A DNA stretch of 64,000 nt from Bacillus sp. DTU_2020_1000418_1_SI_GHA_SEK_038 (GCF_032341175.1 NZ_CP135435.1:1674001-1738000), one strand, 5' to 3'; counted from the stretch's first letter, positions 1-9,508 are shown. A program made the numbers and translations. The notes: generated by a model from the sequence alone, not told the origin.

Positions 1-2
1 GT

Positions 3-182
3 TGGGAGCAGCAGCTGCCGTTATTTCTGATGCTACGTGATGTTACACTGTATTCGGTTTTTAATAAAAAAATCGCACCTGAGGATCGCAATGAGCGAAT
101 TATTAGTTTAATTGATGAGATTAAATCTAGAATTGAACAGAAGAAAAGCATTGTAAATATAAATTTTATTGCTTCTAATTAA
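3..182 (+). CDS. C-terminal end of a phosphotransferase-like protein (5' truncated by window)
   Basis: An open frame enters from the left edge and stops at a TAA at 180-182, giving 59 residues. The visible part reads WEQQLPLFLMLRDVTLYSVFNKK and then a charged, helical tail. The pattern LPLFLxLRDxxLY resembles the C-terminal region of aminoglycoside/choline-kinase-like phosphotransferases (APH fold), but the catalytic loop lies outside the window, so this is a guess from a short tail. A strong terminator follows 18 bases after the stop, so this is the last gene of its transcript. Confidence 0.45.
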   Translation, partial: WEQQLPLFLMLRDVTLYSVFNKKIAPEDRNERIISLIDEIKSRIEQKKSIVNINFIASN

Positions 183-199
183 GAAATGTAATAGAAAAG

Positions 200-234
200 G
201 TAAAAGAAGCCAAATGTGGCTTCTTTTACTTTTT
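200..234 (+). terminator. Rho-independent terminator
   Basis: A perfect 12-bp stem (GTAAAAGAAGCC / GGCTTCTTTTAC) with a 6-base loop is followed by a T run. It ends the phosphotransferase-like gene and lies just beyond the 3' end of the opposing kinase gene, so it may work for both. Confidence 0.9.
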
Positions 235-244
235 GGAGTTTCCT

Positions 245-1744
245 TTAGCTTTGACTAGGTAAAATGACATCAACAATTGTTCCTTTATTAACTGAACTAG
301 TTATTTTTATATTTCCTCCAAATGAATGAAGAATTCTTTTGCAAACGACAAGACCAAGTCCTGTCCCGAAATCCTTTGATGTATAGAAGGGCTGAAAGAT
401 TTTTTCAATATCTTCTTCGGGAATTCCTGTTCCCGTATCAGCAATTTGAATATGGCATTTATCTTGCTCTTTGAAAAGTTTAATGGTTAAATGTCCGCCT
501 CTAGTCATTGATTCTAAGGCATTTTTGCTAATATTCAGCAGTACCTGCTTTATTTGGTCTTTTGTGCAATCAACGAGTAGTGGCGTTTTTGAAAGAGTAA
601 GCTCGTATTGAACATTGTTTAAATTAGCCTCTGATAAAATGAGCGGCTCCAATTCCTTCAGGATGTTCCTTATATCGATAATTTCGGTTTTTTGGGCGGT
701 AGGCTTACCAAGAATAAGAAATTCACTGACTATCTCATTTATCCGGCTTATTTCATCATTAATAATGTCAAAATAATATTGATCTTGAGAATTCGTATAT
801 TTTTCACTTAATAGTTGTACAAGTCCTTTTATTCCAGTAAGCGGGTTTCTAATTTCATGCGCTGTACTTGCCGCTAGCGTCCCAACAAGTTCCAGCTTTT
901 GAAGTTCGTTTTCCTTTTTCTCTCTTGCTGCTTCTCTTTTCAACATCATATATTTTATAAATAGGAACAAAATATGAAAAATAAATATAAATCGTAGTAA
1001 ATCAATCGAGACGGTTTTTAAAATATTTCCTTTCTCTCTCTGCGGTATTTTAACTTGAATACTCCATGGCAGCCTGTCAATAGGGAGAAGTACAGAGTTT
1101 TTTGCTGTAAAATTTATTGAGTTATCCGTATTAATACCCATGATGACTGCACCATTTGAATTTATGACTGAAAGCCTCGTATCAGGAGTCAATAGCCTCA
1201 TGATATTCTGCAAATAATCTACCCTTAAATGAGCGATGATAATAAAATCTATTTTCCCGTTCTCATTCATTACTGGCTTTCCGATTCCGATTACTTTCTT
1301 GCCATTTTTCAATACTTCATAATGATTCGAGATTATGATGTCCTTTGTCTCGATAATTTCTTGTACATAATCATGATCAGATAGATTCATATTTGAAAGC
1401 AGTGAATTGGAGCCTGTTATCACTGTTCCGTTTTCGTCAAGTAAATAAATTCCTCCATATCTAGGTTCTTTACTGTGCATTTTTTTCAAAATTGATTCCA
1501 GTTTCAGAGGGGCTTCAATAGCCATCTCAGCGGTGAAAGATAAAATATCAAGTGATGTGACTGTTTCGGCAATAAATTGATCCCAGCTTCTTTGGTGAAC
1601 AGTACCCGTCCAGATTGCTTGTTCCCTGCGTTCAGAATAATCACGATTTATCGTATCATTTAAATTGTAGAGGACACCAATGAGAATGGGGAATATGACA
1701 ATGACTACGTATAATAGAAAATTGTTTTTACGACTTTTCATCAA
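245..1744 (-). CDS. kinD: KinD-type sporulation/biofilm sensor histidine kinase
   Basis: Membrane-bound sensor kinase of 499 residues. One membrane segment lies near residues 8-28, an extracellular Cache-like sensor domain fills about 40-235, and a second segment lies near 245-268. The cytoplasmic part holds the H-box TAHEIRNPLTG with phospho-accepting His296, then an HATPase domain with N (NISKNALES), G1 (DTGTGIP), F (FQPFYTSK) and G2 (GTGLGL) boxes. B. subtilis KinD (506 residues) has this layout and the same N-terminal motif VHQxSW just after the first membrane segment. KinD feeds phosphate into the Spo0F-Spo0B-Spo0A relay. It sits next to mhqR, as kinD does in B. subtilis. The sensor domain is the variable part, so the ligand is unknown. 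Confidence 0.8.
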   Translation of the reverse strand: MMKSRKNNFLLYVVIVIFPILIGVLYNLNDTINRDYSERREQAIWTGTVHQRSWDQFIAETVTSLDILSFTAEMAIEAPLKLESILKKMHSKEPRYGGIYLLDENGTVITGSNSLLSNMNLSDHDYVQEIIETKDIIISNHYEVLKNGKKVIGIGKPVMNENGKIDFIIIAHLRVDYLQNIMRLLTPDTRLSVINSNGAVIMGINTDNSINFTAKNSVLLPIDRLPWSIQVKIPQREKGNILKTVSIDLLRFIFIFHILFLFIKYMMLKREAAREKKENELQKLELVGTLAASTAHEIRNPLTGIKGLVQLLSEKYTNSQDQYYFDIINDEISRINEIVSEFLILGKPTAQKTEIIDIRNILKELEPLILSEANLNNVQYELTLSKTPLLVDCTKDQIKQVLLNISKNALESMTRGGHLTIKLFKEQDKCHIQIADTGTGIPEEDIEKIFQPFYTSKDFGTGLGLVVCKRILHSFGGNIKITSSVNKGTIVDVILPSQS

Positions 1745-1874
1745 ATTAGGACTCCGTCAATATAGTAATAGTTCAATTATATAGTATACCATTATTTTGC
1801 AGAAGAGCTTTAACTTGAAAATCCGTATGACAGAATGGAGAAAATAGATATTTAGGCATCTTAAAATACGAAAA

Positions 1875-1903
1875 TTGACATAGTCCAATAGTTTTTTTAT
1901 AAT
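1875..1903 (+). promoter_or_regulatory. Consensus SigA promoter of mhqR
   Basis: TTGACA (1875-1880), a 17-base spacer and TATAAT (1898-1903) match the vegetative promoter consensus at all 12 positions. It drives mhqR, whose GTG start is 41 bases downstream of the -10 box. Confidence 0.85.
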
Positions 1904-1904
1904 T

Positions 1905-1922
1905 TACTTAGATTTCAAGATA
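1905..1922 (+). promoter_or_regulatory. Candidate MhqR operator (autoregulation)
   Basis: Read on the minus strand, this 18-mer matches about 13 of 18 positions of the published B. subtilis MhqR operator (tATCTcgaAtTCgAGATa, quoted from memory). It lies directly after the -10 box, where a bound repressor would block transcription. The right half is poorly conserved, so this is a candidate only. Confidence 0.4.
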
Positions 1923-1943
1923 ATTATAAAGGATTGGATTAAT

Positions 1944-2381
1944 GTGAATTCGGAACAAAGTAAACAATCATTAAAATTATTCATCGTATTATCAAGAGCC
2001 TATCGCTCAATCAATGAAAATGTAAATAAACTCATTCAAACATATGGGCTAAATCCAACAGAATTTGCCGTCTTAGAGCTTCTTTATCATAAAGGAGATC
2101 AGCCTCTGCAACAAATAGGAGGAAAGATTCTGTTGGCAAGTGGAAGTATTACATATGTTGTGGATAAGCTTGAGCAAAAGGGGTACTTAAGGAGAGTTGC
2201 ATGTCCGAAAGACAGACGGGTTACGTATGGACAAATTACAGAGAAAGGCAAGTCCTTTATTGAGGATATTTTTCCTGATCATGAAGGGCATATACATGCT
2301 TTAATGTCTGAACTTTCCGAGGAAGAAAAGGATACAGCTATTAGCTTGTTGAAAAAGCTCGGATTGTCAATCGGAAAATAA
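1944..2381 (+). CDS. mhqR: MarR-family repressor MhqR
   Basis: Winged-helix regulator of 145 residues. B. subtilis MhqR represses dioxygenases, glyoxalases and azoreductases that detoxify quinones and catechols. The central block LNPTEFAVLELLYHKGDQPL and the recognition region LASGSITYVVDKLEQKGY followed by the wing DRRVTYGQIT are close to B. subtilis MhqR. The start is GTG at 1944, behind AAAGGA. The gene is monocistronic behind a perfect SigA promoter and is divergent from the kinase gene, as in B. subtilis. The usual target genes are not in this window. Confidence 0.9.
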   Translation: MNSEQSKQSLKLFIVLSRAYRSINENVNKLIQTYGLNPTEFAVLELLYHKGDQPLQQIGGKILLASGSITYVVDKLEQKGYLRRVACPKDRRVTYGQITEKGKSFIEDIFPDHEGHIHALMSELSEEEKDTAISLLKKLGLSIGK

Positions 2382-2492
2382 TAAAACGGTCCAATAGGAT
2401 CGTTTTTTTCTTTGCTAAATAGAGGGATTCATTCATATATGTAGAATTATAATAAGGGTTCTGATAACAGAGGAAATAAGGGGGCATTTGAA

Positions 2493-4187
2493 ATGAGTTT
2501 TGAAAATTATACATATACCCGTCCAAATTTAACGGAATTGAGCAAGAAATTTGATGAAGCATTAGCTATCTTTAATGGGGCAAAGTCTGGTGAGGAACAA
2601 ATTTCGGCAATGAAGGAAATTAATGATTTACGCAATGACATAGGAACTATGTTTAACCTTTGTTATATTCGTCATTCTGTTGATACAAATGATGAGTTTT
2701 ATAAGGCAGAACAGGATTATATGGATGAAATCCAGCCGGAAGTGGAGGGCTTTGTAACTAGGTATTACGAGGCTCTTGTCAAATCTGTTTTCCGCAATGA
2801 AATAGAAGAAAAGTTTGGAAATCAGTTATTTGCGCTGGCTGAGGCACAATTAAAGGTGTTTTCCCCAGAAATTGTTCCGCTGCTGCAAAAGGAAAACAAA
2901 CTATCTTCCGACTACACAAAATTAATTGCTTCTGCCAAGATTGATTTTGACGGCGAAGAGCGCACTCTTGCCCAAATGGAGCCATTTACACAGTCTATTG
3001 ACCGCGATGTCCGAAAAACAGCCAGCGAAGCTCGGTTCGGATTTTTAGCAGAAAATGAGGAAGAGCTTGACCGTATTTTTGATGACTTAGTAAAGGTTAG
3101 AACAGAAATTGCCCATAAGCTTGGATATAATAATTTTGTAGAGTTGGCATATTTACGAATGCAAAGAACAGATTATAATGCTGAAATGGTTGCTAAGTTT
3201 CGGGATCAAGTGAAGGAATATATCGTTCCAATTGCAACAAAATTAAAGGAACGCCAAAGAGAACGAATTGGTGTTGATCAGTTGAAGTACTATGACGAAG
3301 GTTTTAACTTTAAAACTGGTAATGCAGCACCAAAAGGGAGCCCAGAATGGATTATCGAAAATGGCCAGAAAATGTATAATGAACTCTCAACAGAAACAGG
3401 GGAGTTTTTCTCATATATGAGAGAAGAGAACTTGATGGATCTTGTTGCGAAGAAAGGAAAAGCAGGGGGCGGATATTGTACATTTATTGAGAATTACAAG
3501 GCCCCATTTATTTTCTCGAATTTCAATGGGACATCCGGGGATATTGATGTACTTACACATGAGGCAGGACATGCATTTCAAGTTTACTCGAGCGGAAAAT
3601 ATGAAATTCCAGAATATTATTGGCCAACCTATGAGGCATGTGAAATTCATTCTATGAGTATGGAATTCTTTACTTGGCCATGGATGGATAAATTTTTTAA
3701 AGAGGATACAGATAAATATAAATTTGCCCACTTGAGCGGTGCTTTATTATTTCTTCCTTACGGTGTGGCTGTTGATGAGTTTCAGCATTGGGTATACGAG
3801 AATAATACAGCTACCCCAAAAGAGAGAAAACAAGCGTGGAGAGAGATTGAAAAGAAATATATGCCTCATAAAGATTACGATGGCAATGAGTATCTAGAAA
3901 ATGGCGGCTTCTGGCAGCGGCAGGCTCATATATATAATTCTCCTTTCTATTATATCGACTATACGTTAGCTCAAATTTGTGCATTCCAATTTTGGAAGCG
4001 ATCAAGGGAAAACCATGAAGATGCTTGGAAGGATTATGTTCATTTATGCAGTTTAGGAGGCAGTCAAGCCTTTACCGGTTTAGTATCTGAGGCGAATCTT
4101 ATTTCACCATTTAAAGATGGTTGTGTAGAATCTGTAGTTGGAGAAATTGAAAGCTGGTTAAATACAATAGATGATAAGAGTCTTTAA
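2493..4187 (+). CDS. M3 family oligoendopeptidase
   Basis: Cytoplasmic zinc metallopeptidase of 564 residues, from a family that degrades short peptides. The zinc motif HEAGH starts at His356, and a downstream Glu ligand is likely within the YEACEIHSMSME block. No signal peptide is visible, and the mostly helical N-terminal half fits the clamp-like M3 fold. It resembles the shorter pz-peptidase/PepF-like M3 proteins of Bacillaceae. It has its own ribosome site (AAATAAGGGGG) and terminator. It is not in the equivalent B. subtilis interval as far as I recall, so it looks like a local insertion between mhqR and clpE. Confidence 0.85.
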   Translation: MSFENYTYTRPNLTELSKKFDEALAIFNGAKSGEEQISAMKEINDLRNDIGTMFNLCYIRHSVDTNDEFYKAEQDYMDEIQPEVEGFVTRYYEALVKSVFRNEIEEKFGNQLFALAEAQLKVFSPEIVPLLQKENKLSSDYTKLIASAKIDFDGEERTLAQMEPFTQSIDRDVRKTASEARFGFLAENEEELDRIFDDLVKVRTEIAHKLGYNNFVELAYLRMQRTDYNAEMVAKFRDQVKEYIVPIATKLKERQRERIGVDQLKYYDEGFNFKTGNAAPKGSPEWIIENGQKMYNELSTETGEFFSYMREENLMDLVAKKGKAGGGYCTFIENYKAPFIFSNFNGTSGDIDVLTHEAGHAFQVYSSGKYEIPEYYWPTYEACEIHSMSMEFFTWPWMDKFFKEDTDKYKFAHLSGALLFLPYGVAVDEFQHWVYENNTATPKERKQAWREIEKKYMPHKDYDGNEYLENGGFWQRQAHIYNSPFYYIDYTLAQICAFQFWKRSRENHEDAWKDYVHLCSLGGSQAFTGLVSEANLISPFKDGCVESVVGEIESWLNTIDDKSL

Positions 4188-4216
4188 TAGCACTAGCTGC
4201 ATTTGTGTTAAAGAGA

Positions 4217-4245
4217 AGGGCCGGAAAAATATCCGGCCTTTTTTA
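4217..4245. terminator. Bidirectional terminator between M3 peptidase and clpE
   Basis: An AAGGGCCGGA / TCCGGCCTT stem is followed by T6 on the plus strand. It separates two convergent genes. Confidence 0.85.
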
Positions 4246-4265
4246 TAGTGCTATTAAGCAGCTAG

Positions 4266-6410
4266 CTATTTTGTTTTTAATATGATTTCATCAGTTTCTA
4301 AAATTGCCTGTAATTGATGCACACCGGGCTGATCAATGATGAAATCAGCTAGCTTATCTTCGAGCTGATCCTGAATAACTCTTCGCAACGGACGTGCTCC
4401 GAAAGCAGGGTTATAGCCTAGCTCGGCAAGCTTTGATTTAGCATCATCGGAAACTGTAAGCTTAATGTTTTGCTCACTTAGGTTTTGATTTAAATCATTG
4501 AGCATAATTTCAACAATTTGTAATAGATGTTCTTTATTAAGTGACTTAAACTCAATGATATTATCAAAACGATTGAGGAATTCTGGTTTAAAGAACTGAC
4601 CAAGAGTATCTAAAATACTTGCTTCCTTCATCGCTTCATTCGTACCAAATCCTACATGAATCTCCCTGTGCTGTACACCAGCATTACTTGTCATAATAAT
4701 GACGGAGTCTTTAAAGCTCACAGTGCGTCCCTGACTATCTGTTAAACGTCCATCCTCAAGAATTTGGAGGAATATATGCTGAACATCAGGATGTGCCTTT
4801 TCAATCTCATCTAGCAGAATAATACTGTATGGGTTAAGGCGAATTTTTTCGGTTAATTGACCCGCTTCTTCATGTCCAACATAACCTGGAGGGGAGCCGA
4901 TAATTTTTGAAATACTATGCTTCTCCATATATTCACTCATATCAAGGCGAATCAGTGCCTCTTTAGAGCCAAATAGTTCTTCAGCAAGTGTTTTAGTTAA
5001 TTCTGTCTTACCGACACCTGTTGGTCCTACAAACAAGAAGGAACCAATTGGACGGTTTTTTGATTTAAGACCGGCTCGGCTTCTGCGGATTGCCTTTGCT
5101 ACCTTAAGAACGGCGTCCTTTTGGCCGATAACTTTTTTAGAGAGATTTGATTCAATGTTTTTCATCTTGATTTGGTCATCTTCTAGAAGTTTTCCAACAG
5201 GAATCCCTGTATTTTTCTCAATGATTTCTTGAATATGGTGGATTTCAACAATTGGACGGGACATATGGTTATTTGCGTTTAATGCCTTCTCCAATTTTAT
5301 TTCTTCATCCCTAAGCTTTGCAGCTTCTTCATAGTTCTCTTCTTGTAGAGCTTTTTCCTTCTGTTTGTTAATTTCCTTCAAGCGGTTTTCAATCTGATCA
5401 GAGGAAGGAAGGTCTGATTTCAAATTAATTTTTGAACCGGCTTCATCCATTAAATCTATTGCCTTATCTGGGAGGAAGCGATCTTGAATATATCGGCTTG
5501 ATAAATATACACAAGCCTTTAAAGCGTCATCTGAATAGGATACCTCATGATAATCTTCATACTTTGATTTAAGGCCATTTAGAATCCCGAGTGCTTCGTC
5601 AGCGGTTGGCTCTAGTACTTGTACCGGCTGGAATCGCCGTTCAAGAGCTGGATCCTTTTCAATTTGACGGTATTCCTTTAATGTAGTTGCACCGACTAAT
5701 TGCAGTTCCCCTCTAGCAAGTGCCGGTTTTAGAATATTTCCTGCATCCATAGAGCCTTCGGCTGAGCCGGCTCCAACGAGTAGATGAATTTCATCGATAA
5801 AGAGAATAATATTTTTTCTTTCTTGCAGTTCATGTATTATTTGTTTCATTCTTTCTTCGAATTGTCCGCGAATGCCGGTATTAGCAACTAGTGAAGCAAC
5901 ATCCAGCAAGTAAACCTCCTTATTAAGGAGTTTCTTTGGAACTTTGCCCTCTGAAATAGAGGCGGCTAATCCTTCGGCAATGGCAGTTTTCCCGACACCA
6001 GGCTCCCCGATTAAAACAGGGTTATTTTTATTCCTTCTATTTAATATTTCAATGACACGGTTAATCTCTTCATCCCTTCCAATCACGGGATCAATTAGTC
6101 CAGCTTTAGCAAGCCCTGTTAGGTTTCTGCCGAATTGGTCAATAAATCCACCGCGGCCAGTTCCTTTGGCGTCCTTTGTAGCAGGATTATTTTTGGGACT
6201 CTGGGCTGAGTTTATATTATTAAATAGCTCCTCAAATGGAAGCTGATTAAAACCTGAAAATCCGCTTAAAGATGGTCCAAAGGAGGAACCAATCTTTGCT
6301 TTTTCATCCTGATAGCAGCTTTGGCAAAGGATTAGGTTTTTTTCATTTCCGTTTACATTTACTTTAAATTGTACATTTGCTTCTTTATCACGACATTTTT
6401 GACAAAGCAT
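4266..6410 (-). CDS. clpE: ATP-dependent Clp protease ATPase subunit ClpE
   Basis: Class I HSP100 unfoldase of 714 residues that works with ClpP on misfolded proteins. The N-terminus carries the ClpE-specific zinc finger with Cys3, Cys6, Cys29 and Cys32. AAA-1 follows with Walker A GEPGVGKT, then a UVR-type coiled segment ([13 protein letters not shown]) and AAA-2 with Walker A GPTGVGKT. The C-terminal block [14 protein letters not shown] is typical of the family. The start is ATG behind GGAGGT. The upstream region is packed with CtsR heptads, so expression should be off until heat or protein stress inactivates CtsR. Confidence 0.95.
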   Translation of the reverse strand: MLCQKCRDKEANVQFKVNVNGNEKNLILCQSCYQDEKAKIGSSFGPSLSGFSGFNQLPFEELFNNINSAQSPKNNPATKDAKGTGRGGFIDQFGRNLTGLAKAGLIDPVIGRDEEINRVIEILNRRNKNNPVLIGEPGVGKTAIAEGLAASISEGKVPKKLLNKEVYLLDVASLVANTGIRGQFEERMKQIIHELQERKNIILFIDEIHLLVGAGSAEGSMDAGNILKPALARGELQLVGATTLKEYRQIEKDPALERRFQPVQVLEPTADEALGILNGLKSKYEDYHEVSYSDDALKACVYLSSRYIQDRFLPDKAIDLMDEAGSKINLKSDLPSSDQIENRLKEINKQKEKALQEENYEEAAKLRDEEIKLEKALNANNHMSRPIVEIHHIQEIIEKNTGIPVGKLLEDDQIKMKNIESNLSKKVIGQKDAVLKVAKAIRRSRAGLKSKNRPIGSFLFVGPTGVGKTELTKTLAEELFGSKEALIRLDMSEYMEKHSISKIIGSPPGYVGHEEAGQLTEKIRLNPYSIILLDEIEKAHPDVQHIFLQILEDGRLTDSQGRTVSFKDSVIIMTSNAGVQHREIHVGFGTNEAMKEASILDTLGQFFKPEFLNRFDNIIEFKSLNKEHLLQIVEIMLNDLNQNLSEQNIKLTVSDDAKSKLAELGYNPAFGARPLRRVIQDQLEDKLADFIIDQPGVHQLQAILETDEIILKTK

Positions 6411-6432
6411 ATGGAATACCTCCTATTTATAT

Positions 6433-6488
6433 TTTGACTTTGACTATATTTGATCTTTGACTATATTATACTTTGACCTTCTTTGACT
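6433..6488 (-). promoter_or_regulatory. CtsR operator array of clpE
   Basis: The CtsR site is a direct repeat of (A/G)GTCAAA with a 3-base spacer. On the minus strand 6472-6488 reads AGTCAAA-GAA-GGTCAAA, a full match. A second pair at 6439-6455 has one imperfect heptad (GATCAAA). Further AGTCAAA heptads lie at 6433-6439 and 6456-6462. The array sits 23 to 78 bases upstream of the clpE ATG. Confidence 0.9.
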
Positions 6489-6607
6489 TTCAAGAGGCTT
6501 ATCTTGGATTTTGTTTAGTGAATTATTGGAAGTATTTATGAATAACCGTAGAATGCTCGTCTTAGTTTGTCCTCAGGTTCATATATTGAAGAGAAGGAGG
6601 AGATCTA

Positions 6608-7648
6608 GTGAAGACGAACTGGAGCGCAGCCTTTCAAATAGCTGCTGTATATGTAGGGACTGTTGTTGGGGCAGGCTTTGCAACAGGGAGGGAAATTGTT
6701 GAGTTCTTTTCCCGTTTTGGATTTATTGGATTAGTTTCTATCTTAATGAGTGGCTACATATTTATTTTTCTAGGTTCAAAATTAATGAGGATTGCAGCAC
6801 GTATTGGAGCAACTTCCTATCAGGAATTGAACGAATATTTATTTGGTAGATTTTTTGGTTCTGCCATTAATATATTGATGCTTTTCATGTTGCTTGGGGT
6901 ATGTGCAGTCATGTTGTCTGGTGCAGGGGCAGTATTTGAGGAACAAATAGGACTATCGAAATATACAGGGATTTTCGTCACGATCGGCCTATCCATTGTC
7001 GTTATGATTTTAGGGACGAAGGGAATATTTGCTGTAAATTCTTTTGTCGTTCCAATGATGGTTGCTTTTAGTTTTCTATTATTGTTTATTTCAATGAGAC
7101 TTCCTAATTTTACGGAGCAAATATTGTATATACCTTTTGCAGAAGATGGGTGGAAATCTGTTGTAGCTCCATTTTCATATGCGGCATTGAATTTAAGCTT
7201 GGCACAGGCTGTTTTAGTTCCAATTGCGTCTGAAATTAAGCATGACAAAACCATTAAATGGGGGGGAATACTTGGTGGTGGAGCTTTGACTATTATCCTT
7301 ATTTCAAGTCATTTGACATTAGTTATGCTGCCTGGGCTTGAAACATACGATATTCCCATGGCAGTGATCATGAAAACATTTGCATCATCATTATTTTGGA
7401 TTTATGTTTTTATTATTTATGGGGAAATTTTCACCTCAGTCATTGGAAATGTATTTGGCATTGAGCGCCAGTTGAGGAAGTACATATCCGTTCCTAGTAT
7501 AGTTACGGTATGTATTATTTTTACTGCATGTTACTTTATTAGTTTAATAAACTATGGGACATTATTATCATATTTATATCCGGTCTTTGGTTATATAAGT
7601 ATTATTTTTGTCGTGCTATTATGGATGAAGCCCTTTGAAGTAAAATAA
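6608..7648 (+). CDS. ykvI: YkvI-family multi-pass membrane transporter
   Basis: Integral membrane protein of 346 residues with about ten hydrophobic segments, close to B. subtilis YkvI (about 347 residues). The N-terminus WSAAFQIAAVYVGTVVGAGFATGRE holds the glycine-rich unwound first helix typical of LeuT/APC-like transporters, so a substrate symporter is likely. No substrate can be read from the sequence. The start is GTG at 6608 behind GAAGGAGGA. It follows clpE as in B. subtilis but is divergently oriented and has no CtsR pair facing it. Confidence 0.75.
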   Translation: MKTNWSAAFQIAAVYVGTVVGAGFATGREIVEFFSRFGFIGLVSILMSGYIFIFLGSKLMRIAARIGATSYQELNEYLFGRFFGSAINILMLFMLLGVCAVMLSGAGAVFEEQIGLSKYTGIFVTIGLSIVVMILGTKGIFAVNSFVVPMMVAFSFLLLFISMRLPNFTEQILYIPFAEDGWKSVVAPFSYAALNLSLAQAVLVPIASEIKHDKTIKWGGILGGGALTIILISSHLTLVMLPGLETYDIPMAVIMKTFASSLFWIYVFIIYGEIFTSVIGNVFGIERQLRKYISVPSIVTVCIIFTACYFISLINYGTLLSYLYPVFGYISIIFVVLLWMKPFEVK

Positions 7649-7654
7649 GGGACC

Positions 7655-7760
7655 GTACTAAAAGCAAAGGTGCCAGGCACCACGATTCAATATCTAGTCT
7701 CAAATTAGTAGAGAGTGTCTAGATGCTTGTATGATTGTGGAGTCAGGCACCTTATAGTAC
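7655..7760. repeat. REP/REPIN-like inverted repeat with GGTGCCAGGCACC core
   Basis: Nested inverted repeats: GTACTA (7655-7660) pairs with TAGTAC (7755-7760), and AAGGTGCCAGGCACC (7667-7681) faces GGAGTCAGGCACCTT (7739-7753). Short GTGCCTGGCACC-type elements of this kind are common in Bacillaceae and resemble REP sequences mobilised by RAYT transposases; that link is from general knowledge. It lies between convergent genes and may also end transcription. Confidence 0.65.
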
Positions 7761-7777
7761 AGCCTTAGTGAAAATGA

Positions 7778-8467
7778 TTATTTATTTTTTAAAATTGTCT
7801 TGCCCATTTGCAGGAAGGCATCTTTATAATCTAAATTCTTCTTTGTAAATAGAGACAATTTAATTGGCTGATCAGAATTTTTTATTAAATAGGAAGTAAC
7901 GACATCATCACCATTTGATGCTTCCATGGCAATAGAATCTTTAAAAAACTCATCTCCGCTCGGCACTTCAATGGGATGAATTGTTTCGTCAACTGCTTGA
8001 AGCTGTGCCTTCGTATTTTCTTCCATCATGTCCCATTGTACGTCTTCAGGAAGAAGCTCTATTCGCATAAAGATATGATCATTTTCTGTTAGATAGATAA
8101 CATCTTTGTTAGGCTCTTCGGCTGTAAGCTCAAATTCAGGAAGGACGTACATTGAATATGGCTGGTTGTCACTTGATTTAAGGAATGCTGTTTCTTCCTT
8201 AGCCTCGTCATTTAAAGTATATTGGAGGTTTTGTTCAAGAATACGAACAACCCCCTCATCCTCTTTCGTTTGTTCATCATTCTTCTGTTCAACGGGCTCT
8301 TGCTCCGTATCTGTGTTTTGATTTTCCTGACTTTCCTTATTTATCTCTTCATTTTGAGTTTGATTAGACCCATTTGCATCATCATCTTTGTTTTCACTCG
8401 TACCACATCCTGAAAGAATGAGTCCTAATAATCCAAAAATAAACATCCATTTTTTCAAATGTTTCAC
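7778..8467 (-). CDS. Lipoprotein of unknown function
   Basis: Predicted lipoprotein of 229 residues. The signal peptide ends in lipobox LSGC with Cys21. A low-complexity acidic linker rich in N, Q, E and D covers about residues 25-70, followed by a folded domain of about 150 residues containing motifs YSMYVLPEFELTAEEP and YLIKNSDQPIKLSLF. I do not recognise the family. The linker suggests the domain is held away from the membrane in the wall. It lies downstream of the CPBP protease gene on the same strand. Confidence 0.7.
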   Translation of the reverse strand: MKHLKKWMFIFGLLGLILSGCGTSENKDDDANGSNQTQNEEINKESQENQNTDTEQEPVEQKNDEQTKEDEGVVRILEQNLQYTLNDEAKEETAFLKSSDNQPYSMYVLPEFELTAEEPNKDVIYLTENDHIFMRIELLPEDVQWDMMEENTKAQLQAVDETIHPIEVPSGDEFFKDSIAMEASNGDDVVTSYLIKNSDQPIKLSLFTKKNLDYKDAFLQMGKTILKNK

Positions 8468-8613
8468 TGTTATTCCCCCTAGTAAATGCTAATAAGCTGC
8501 TGTAATTAATTAGACGAAAAGTTAAAATAGGAGTTACATAATTATTCCTACAATATCATTTTCTTATTTAAAGGTACAAATATATTAAGGAAAATGAGTA
8601 AAAGTTCTCATTT

Positions 8614-9225
8614 TTACTTTAATGGAACGATAACAAATAGGAATAAATCAAAAATTAAATGTGAGACAATTAATAAAGGCATACTTTTTTTCCATGTGTA
8701 TAGCCATCCCCAGAAAAGTCCTGCAACTAAAGCGGCAAAGGCAAGAATCCATTGTTCTGAGTATAGATGAACAGATGCATAGAGAATTGCTGAAATTACG
8801 ATTGCTGCTGGGATATTTGTGTATTTTAATATTCTCGTTTGAACGAAACCACGCCAAAATATTTCTTCACCGGGAATAATAATCAAGATGAGAACAATAT
8901 AATGCCAAAGCATCGATGGGGAATACCTCCCATACAGCTTTGAAATATCCTTCATCATGGGAAGATTTAAAAAATCAATCATATGAAATCCAGCCCAAAA
9001 AATTCCAAATAGTAAGAGACCAGAACCGATTCCATACAAGAGATACAGCCCAAACGGGACTTCATCCTTTAATTCTTCGTTTAATATAGAGTGGCTGATT
9101 AAAAATAAAAGGGAAGCTGAAAAGATATACCAGAAAACGGCTTTATCCTGAAAAGTAAAATACATAAGCATATGAGCAATAATGAGCCCAATTATTAGAC
9201 GGTAATCTGCAGTTATTTTCTTCAA
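8614..9225 (-). CDS. CPBP (CAAX/Abi) family intramembrane metalloprotease
   Basis: Integral membrane protein of 203 residues with about six hydrophobic segments. The family motif EExxxR is present as GEEIFWRGF near residue 120, followed by a His motif (ASVHLYSEQW) and a last motif HLIFD. These residues form the glutamate/histidine active site of CAAX prenyl protease-like enzymes. In Gram-positive bacteria such proteins are linked to bacteriocin immunity or peptide processing, but no bacteriocin gene is visible nearby. A hairpin at 8591-8611 separates it from the downstream lipoprotein gene. Confidence 0.8.
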   Translation of the reverse strand: MKKITADYRLIIGLIIAHMLMYFTFQDKAVFWYIFSASLLFLISHSILNEELKDEVPFGLYLLYGIGSGLLLFGIFWAGFHMIDFLNLPMMKDISKLYGRYSPSMLWHYIVLILIIIPGEEIFWRGFVQTRILKYTNIPAAIVISAILYASVHLYSEQWILAFAALVAGLFWGWLYTWKKSMPLLIVSHLIFDLFLFVIVPLK

Positions 9226-9368
9226 ATGTCCAAGCTCCTTTCTGCAAACAAGTCTATTTTAGCAAAAAGAAATCAATAATTGTAATCAAAAAAGGTTTCT
9301 TTTGTTTTTTTGAATATAAATTAGTGAAAATTGCTTAACCTAAGGGTAAGAGAAGGGAGGGAAATACA

Positions 9369-9479
9369 GTGACAAAATCGAAGCGAGAAAAGGATCGGGC
9401 TTGGACAGTCAGAAAGCAAGATCAGAATCCCCATGGAAAAGTAAAGTCCCTAAAGGAGATAGCTCAAGAGAAAGAATAA
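9369..9479 (+). CDS. Small conserved basic protein (36 residues)
   Basis: GTG start at 9369 preceded by AAGGGAGGG at good spacing. The peptide begins MTKSKREKDRAWTVRKQ, contains NPHGKVKSLKE and is rich in Lys and Arg. It resembles a small Bacillaceae family that I recall as DUF6254, but I am not certain of the name. The good ribosome site and a strong terminator 30 bases after the stop support a real gene. Confidence 0.65.
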   Translation: MTKSKREKDRAWTVRKQDQNPHGKVKSLKEIAQEKE

Positions 9480-9508
9480 TATTGAATAAATTTAAAGAGA
9501 AAATAAAA

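Noticed and set aside
5944..6246. A 100-codon plus-strand frame opposite clpE
   Set aside because: Antisense shadow of a well-conserved gene; composition follows the reverse codon pattern.
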